This document shows positions 59,681-64,000 of a DNA stretch of 64,000 nt, in pieces (the first letter of the stretch is position 1; the number at the start of each line of letters is the position of its first letter). The stretch is taken from the NCBI GenBank assembly GCA_026874595.1, contig CM049319.1, forward strand, positions 52,836,917 to 52,900,916, read 5' to 3'. The DNA comes from Sipunculus nudus. Lineage: Eukaryota; Annelida; Sipuncula; Golfingiida; Sipunculidae. Position numbers and translations under genes: made by a program. The notes below the pieces were generated by a model. The model saw nothing but the letters and a program-made list of their open reading frames with translations. It was not told the DNA's origin and searched no databases.

Positions 59681-62600
59681 CCGTAAAAAACCGCATATAC
59701 GTCAAGAAATTTGTTCCCAAAAAATTAATTCAAGAAAGGGGAGTCGACTTATGTGCGGGTCTAAGCCTGAGAGGCAAAATTTTGCACGAACTTAGTCAAA
59801 CTGCCGGCCTGAATGTCTTAACTGATCGACAACTAGATATCGGTTTCCGGTGAAGTCAGGTACACAAGTCCCCCTTTCGGTCCAAAAATACAGTCTAATA
59901 AGGTTTCTGAATATTTTTAGCTCAGCTGACTATAAGTCATCTGAGCTATAGTCGTGGTCCATGGTCCGTCGTCCGTCCGTCTGTCCGTCCGTCCGTCCGT
60001 CCGTCCGTAGATGTGGCACGTTTTGAAACCGTAAGACCTAGGAATCCAAAATTCAGCATAATGTTAGATGTCCCCAAGATCTCCTACCAAGCCGAAAACT
60101 GGGTCTTTGCAACTTCGTTCCTTTGAGAAATTGTGTAAAAACCTCAATTTTTTTATTAAAATCCTATTTTCACACTTCAGGACAGCCTAATATCAAAACC
60201 ACTCATCTGTTTTTTCTCATATTTACCATAAATATTCCTCTATATAGTTCCTATGTACATGCCAGAAATTAAGTCTGTAAAGTATAAATTCTTTAAGTTA
60301 TGGGCCCAAACATAATGGACTTTGTAAAAAATCAGGAAAAATAATAACTCACTTAACATGAAAAATATTGAAACTAGAGTCTATTTTCTCAAGTATATAA
60401 CTATGTTTAATTAAGATTCAATTGTTTACCCAAAATTAGATCTGAATTTTGTAAATTTTTTAAGTTATTAGCATAAAAAAAAATCAGTACCTTAAATTTT
60501 GCCCAACTTTGACCATGGCACGTTTTTTTCCTGTAAGCACCATTGATTTAATTTTCAACGCATGTAAACATAAATATTTAGTTTGTCTAAATCTGAAATT
60601 TGAAAATAAAAGCTTGAAAATTAATCTAGTTATTGATTTTTTTTTCTGTAGTCACTTGCTTTGATTACAGATGCAGGGTCCCACTCCAGGTCACTGGAAG
60701 TCAGCTATGCCAGGGTTTCTGATTTGTTACAGTCACTGGGGGAGCTCCCCTGCTGTGACAGGTGTACAGTTATTCTCATATCACCACCCCAATCCCCCCC
60801 CCCCCGCCCGGCAAACCCAACCCACTAAGTGTAATGCAGTAATTGTTATTGTTTTCACTGTATTTCCTTAATTGTAACGCTGTTTCCACTCCAATATACA
60901 AAAACTTTCCTTAAAAAAGTAAGTCAAGTGTAATCCAGAAGATGCCATGTTGTGTTAATGTAGCATTTTTAAAGAAATTAATTTTCTTTTAAATGATTTT
61001 AACAGATATAATTGAACCCATCAGTTAACTTAAATTTATAAAATATGAAGCACATTATGGATAAATAAAGACACAAATAAAAATTGTGAAATCTAAATCA
61101 GGTGTTATTTTTAGATATTTATTGTTTTTTTAGATTTAAAAGATATATTTTTGTGGTAAAAACTAAATAAACATTTGTATGCATGATGTGGTGTTATCTG
61201 ACAAGATTGAGATTTATGATGATGCAATTGAGAATTATGAATCAACTTTTATATTCAGATGTATCTGTTTTATTAGAAATGTATAGAAATATAAACTTAA
61301 ATTAAAAAATAATTGATGTGATAAAAAAATGAGGATTTAATACAAACATTTGTTCATTATTTTCCTGCCTCAGCAGAATTTGAGATCAGGCTTTGTTTGC
61401 CCTGTTTTATGTTGTTAATTAGCTATATTTCAACTGTATACATTTCATAAAAAAAATACATATATATTTAATAATATATATTATATAAAAAAAATAGATT
61501 CAATTGAACAAATGTGTAAACTACTGAAATGTCAACAGTTAATCAAAAAACCAACTTATGATCATGGTAATAGTACAGATCATTTGTTCACAAACTGCTC
61601 ACATGCTTTAGTTTTAACATTAGGAAACACATGGTCAGGTCACAAAATATTTTTTGCAACAATTTCTTGCTCATCAATACAAACCAATCATACAAACCAA
61701 CCATGGCCTTTATTACCTCTTCCTCTTACACTTTATCTCCATTTGATATTATTTTAGATTTTTACCTTCAAGGTTAACGTCAGCTGAGCACAGTGACCCA
61801 TAGGTCCCTTGTTTTTCAAATTTTGACCATTTACGCAGTTCTTTCATTTGATAATGCAGTATATTAAAATGTTTGCAATTTACATGGTTGATGACGACCA
61901 GGAAATGACCCGCTTATAGCTATAATGAGCTTCATTCACGGCGATTAAGTACGAGTGCAAGAGGCACGGGTATTGCGTAATCAGTTGGGATTTTATCCAG
62001 GGCATCGGCCCCTGTGTATTTGACAGCCAATTATGTTACAGTATTTCATCCCAAATCATCCCAAAAAATCATCCCAAATCGTATTGAATGACTGCGGCAC
62101 TGAGCAAAGCTCGGGGAAAAAAATAGACCGAAGTTCAACCTGACATCGATATCGCTATGAACAAATGAACACAAAACCTGCAAGACTTAGTCAAAATTAG
62201 TACTCCACAGAATGTGAAATATATGATTCATTCATGAAAACTTTCATCAAAAAGATAGGAAAACGGAGTTTGATCAAAGAACGACTGACTTGTTGTCCAC
62301 ATGTTGCCCTGGCTTCAGTGCTCTCACTCTGCGGTTCGCTATGCTGGATACCTACGCTGCATATATGCAGTTATATCGCATGTAATTGTTCATTAGTGCG
62401 TCCGTCTGTGGAGGCAAGGAAGACCGGAGTTAATTAAAACTTGAATAAAACTGTCGTTTACGGCCTTGTGTTTTCTCAGAATGTATAATAAAAATCATAA
62501 AATTCCTGCCCTTGATACACGGATATGACCAAGCTGAGGACAGCTTACACTGTCACGCGGCCTTATCAGGCGACTCGCTTGGTCGCGCGTTCTTTTCAAT

Positions 62601-63129
62601 TTAGATTATATAAAATGTAGAGAAGTCCGCGACAATCCTGTTTTAATAACACGCTTAAATAATCATGTTTTTATTGATATCTGACACAAACAATCATTAG
62701 AAGTTTAAAATACATGAGCAATGACGGAAGGTGTGAGAAATCCTTGGCTGTTCTATTATCGCGCACCTGCCGATTCTGGGTGTCAGACGATCTTCATTTC
62801 TGCAAAATACCTAAAGTATCGACCTGTTATATTTATTATTCTTAGAGTCTTTATGATGCCCAATAACTTTTAAATAGATTGCACAACAAAACAAATGACA
62901 TTTTTACAGTTAAAAAAATATTGGAGTGGTATGAATGTCAAAAACGAGTGGCCAGCCATACAATTCACCTTTCCCCAGTGGCCTGTCACACTACTCTCGA
63001 TGGTCATGTATGCTGCTTTAGACCGGTTTTAACCTCCATAATGGCTTGAAAAAATTTTTACCTGATATTTACCCTGAAAATTCATACTCGACTTATATGT
63101 GAGATCGACTTATATGTGAGTTTTTATGG
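59681..63129. mobile_element. TA-flanked inverted-repeat DNA transposon, interrupted
   Basis: Left end CCGTAAAAAACCGCATATAC and the reverse complement of the right end, CCATAAAAACTCACATATAA, match closely and continue into GTCGA-like sequence. Both ends are flanked by TA (59679-59680, 63130-63131), as in Tc1/mariner-pogo elements. Direct GTCGACTTATGTG and ATCGACTTATATGTGAG words lie just inside. The interior is interrupted by hairpin copy C. A 31-codon frame at 62525-62620 begins MTKLRTAYTV, faintly like pogo-type transposase starts; no intact transposase remains. Confidence 0.6.
59919..61816 (+). mobile_element. Hairpin/GTCCGTC family, copy C (nested)
   Basis: The most compact copy: hairpin 59919-59947, then repeated GTCCGTC to 60008, the shared GATGTCCCCAAGATCTCCTA and TATGGGCCCAAACATAATGG parts, GTCACTGGAAGTCAGCTATG (60690), GCATGATGTGGTGTTATCTG (61180), and the terminus TCAGCTGAGC (61780) with CCCTTGTTTTT. 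It sits inside the TA-flanked transposon and so is younger than it. An 81-codon open frame (61512-61757) has a counterpart in copy A but appears non-coding (see findings). Confidence 0.7.
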
Positions 63130-63139
63130 TAATTTTCTA

Positions 63140-63609
63140 TGATAATAATAAACACATACTAAAATTACAGTATCAGAAACGGCTGGCGCTATCATCACTA
63201 AATTCTATGCAAATGTTGGGTCACATGACTCTTTTATGAAACTGAGGTATTGGTGGCACCACCTGCATCAACTTTTTTGTACGAGGGTCATCTGTCATCA
63301 GTACATTCACCCATAACTTCTTAGGAAGAGTGGGAGCTAGGTTCCCCAAATTTTATGCAAAAATCAGTCAAATGTTGTAGGATTGAGCTTAATGAATCTT
63401 CTTCTCTGAAATAATTCAGCCAAATTATTCAATATTTCACACAAATGATCCCAAGGACAAGCTCTCTCAAATTTGTTCAAATGTTTTGGGTTTGATGAAT
63501 TTGGCAGAGTTACAGGAATTTGAACTTACCGGTAGTCATTTTGCCAAGAAAGCATACTGACATAACAATCTCAGAAACAACAGGATTTAGCTTACATTGA
63601 CCTGTTTTT
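63140..63609 (+). mobile_element. AGGCCT-hairpin family, copy 4 (5' part)
   Basis: CAGTATCAGAAACGGCTGG, GCAAATGTTGGGTCACATGA, GGTGGCACCACCTGCATC and TTTCACACAAATGATCCC follow copies 1 and 3. It stops after ACATTGACCTGTTTTT, exactly where hairpin copy D begins. Confidence 0.6.
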
Positions 63610-64000
63610 AGCTCAGCTGACCGGTTGTCCGTCCGTTAACAGGGCACATTTTAAAACCGTTTGACCTACCAATCCAAAATTCTGCATACCATTAGATATC
63701 CCCAAAATCTCCTACCATACCGAAAATTGGGTCATTAGGACTTCGTTCCTTCAAGATATTAAGGAAAAACCTCTGTTTTCAATAAAAAACCCATTGTTAC
63801 ACTTCAAGGCTGCCTAATATCAAAACCACTGATCTGTTTTTGGTCATATTTAGTATTCATATTCTTCCATACATTTTCTGTGCACATACCAAAAATTAAG
63901 TCAGAATTGGGTATTATTTTGAAGTTATAGGCCTAAATATAATGCAATTTTTAAAAAATCAGGAAATATATTTGCTCTCTTTACATGAGAATTGCTGAAG
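63610..64000 (+). mobile_element. Hairpin/GTCCGTC family, copy D (runs off the window)
   Basis: AGCTCAGCTGACC at 63610 without the right arm of the hairpin, then GTCCGTCCG and the GATATCCCCAAAATCTCCTA part. In detail (CCTCTGTTTTC, ACTTCAAGGCTGCCTAATAT, TTGGGTATTATTTTGAAGTT) it matches the second, duplicated unit of copy B better than the first. Confidence 0.65.

Noticed and set aside
62234-62437. 67-codon frame with Cys/Leu-rich middle
   Set aside because: Lies inside the non-autonomous TA-flanked transposon and matches no transposase feature I know.
1-64000. A novel defence, toxin or mobile gene system
   Set aside because: No gene cluster, operon or multi-domain frame supports one; the window reads as an animal developmental locus and repeat-rich introns.

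Overview
The window is ordinary nuclear DNA of an animal, most likely a lophotrochozoan and probably a mollusc. It has AT-rich sequence, very long introns, dense (TA)n and (CT)n microsatellites, tRNA-derived SINEs, and interspersed repeats that open with an AGCTCAGCTGA hairpin followed by GTCCGTC runs, a type I associate with bivalve and gastropod genomes. The species cannot be named from what is here. I see no bacterial operon, phage, virus, CRISPR array or toxin system.

Only two protein-coding genes can be supported. The first, on the minus strand, is the 5' coding exon of onecut (HNF6 family), 27056 down to 25991. It carries the conserved N-terminal blocks and a complete CUT domain, and ends at a phase-1 splice donor. 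The homeodomain exon is not visible in 1-25990, so the first intron is at least about 26 kb. This intron is poor in interspersed repeats and contains many GC-balanced, non-coding blocks with recognisable transcription-factor motifs, including two X-box (RFX-type) palindromes; it looks like the regulatory territory of a developmental gene.

The second gene, on the plus strand, is inferred from two short exons, 36613-36686 and 58534-58605. Their phases match and together they give an open 48-codon N-terminus. The start sits in a small GC-rich promoter with a CACGTG palindrome and a YY1-like motif over the ATG. I tentatively compare it with WDR4, the non-catalytic subunit of the tRNA m7G46 methyltransferase; the identity is uncertain. 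The rest of the gene lies beyond 64000.

The two genes are head to head. The 9 kb between them holds a cluster of at least ten (TA)n arrays and two GC-balanced blocks near onecut. The 21.8-kb intron of the second gene and the sequence after its second exon are filled with nested repeats: four copies of the hairpin/GTCCGTC family (39127, 46121, 59919, 63610), a second family ending in an AGGCCT hairpin (40000, 43688, 53877, 63140), a TA-flanked inverted-repeat transposon (59681-63129) into which one hairpin element has inserted, pogo-like MITEs, a 17-bp minisatellite of about 46 units, other tandem arrays and SINEs. Most open frames in the window are chance or repeat-derived and are not annotated as genes.
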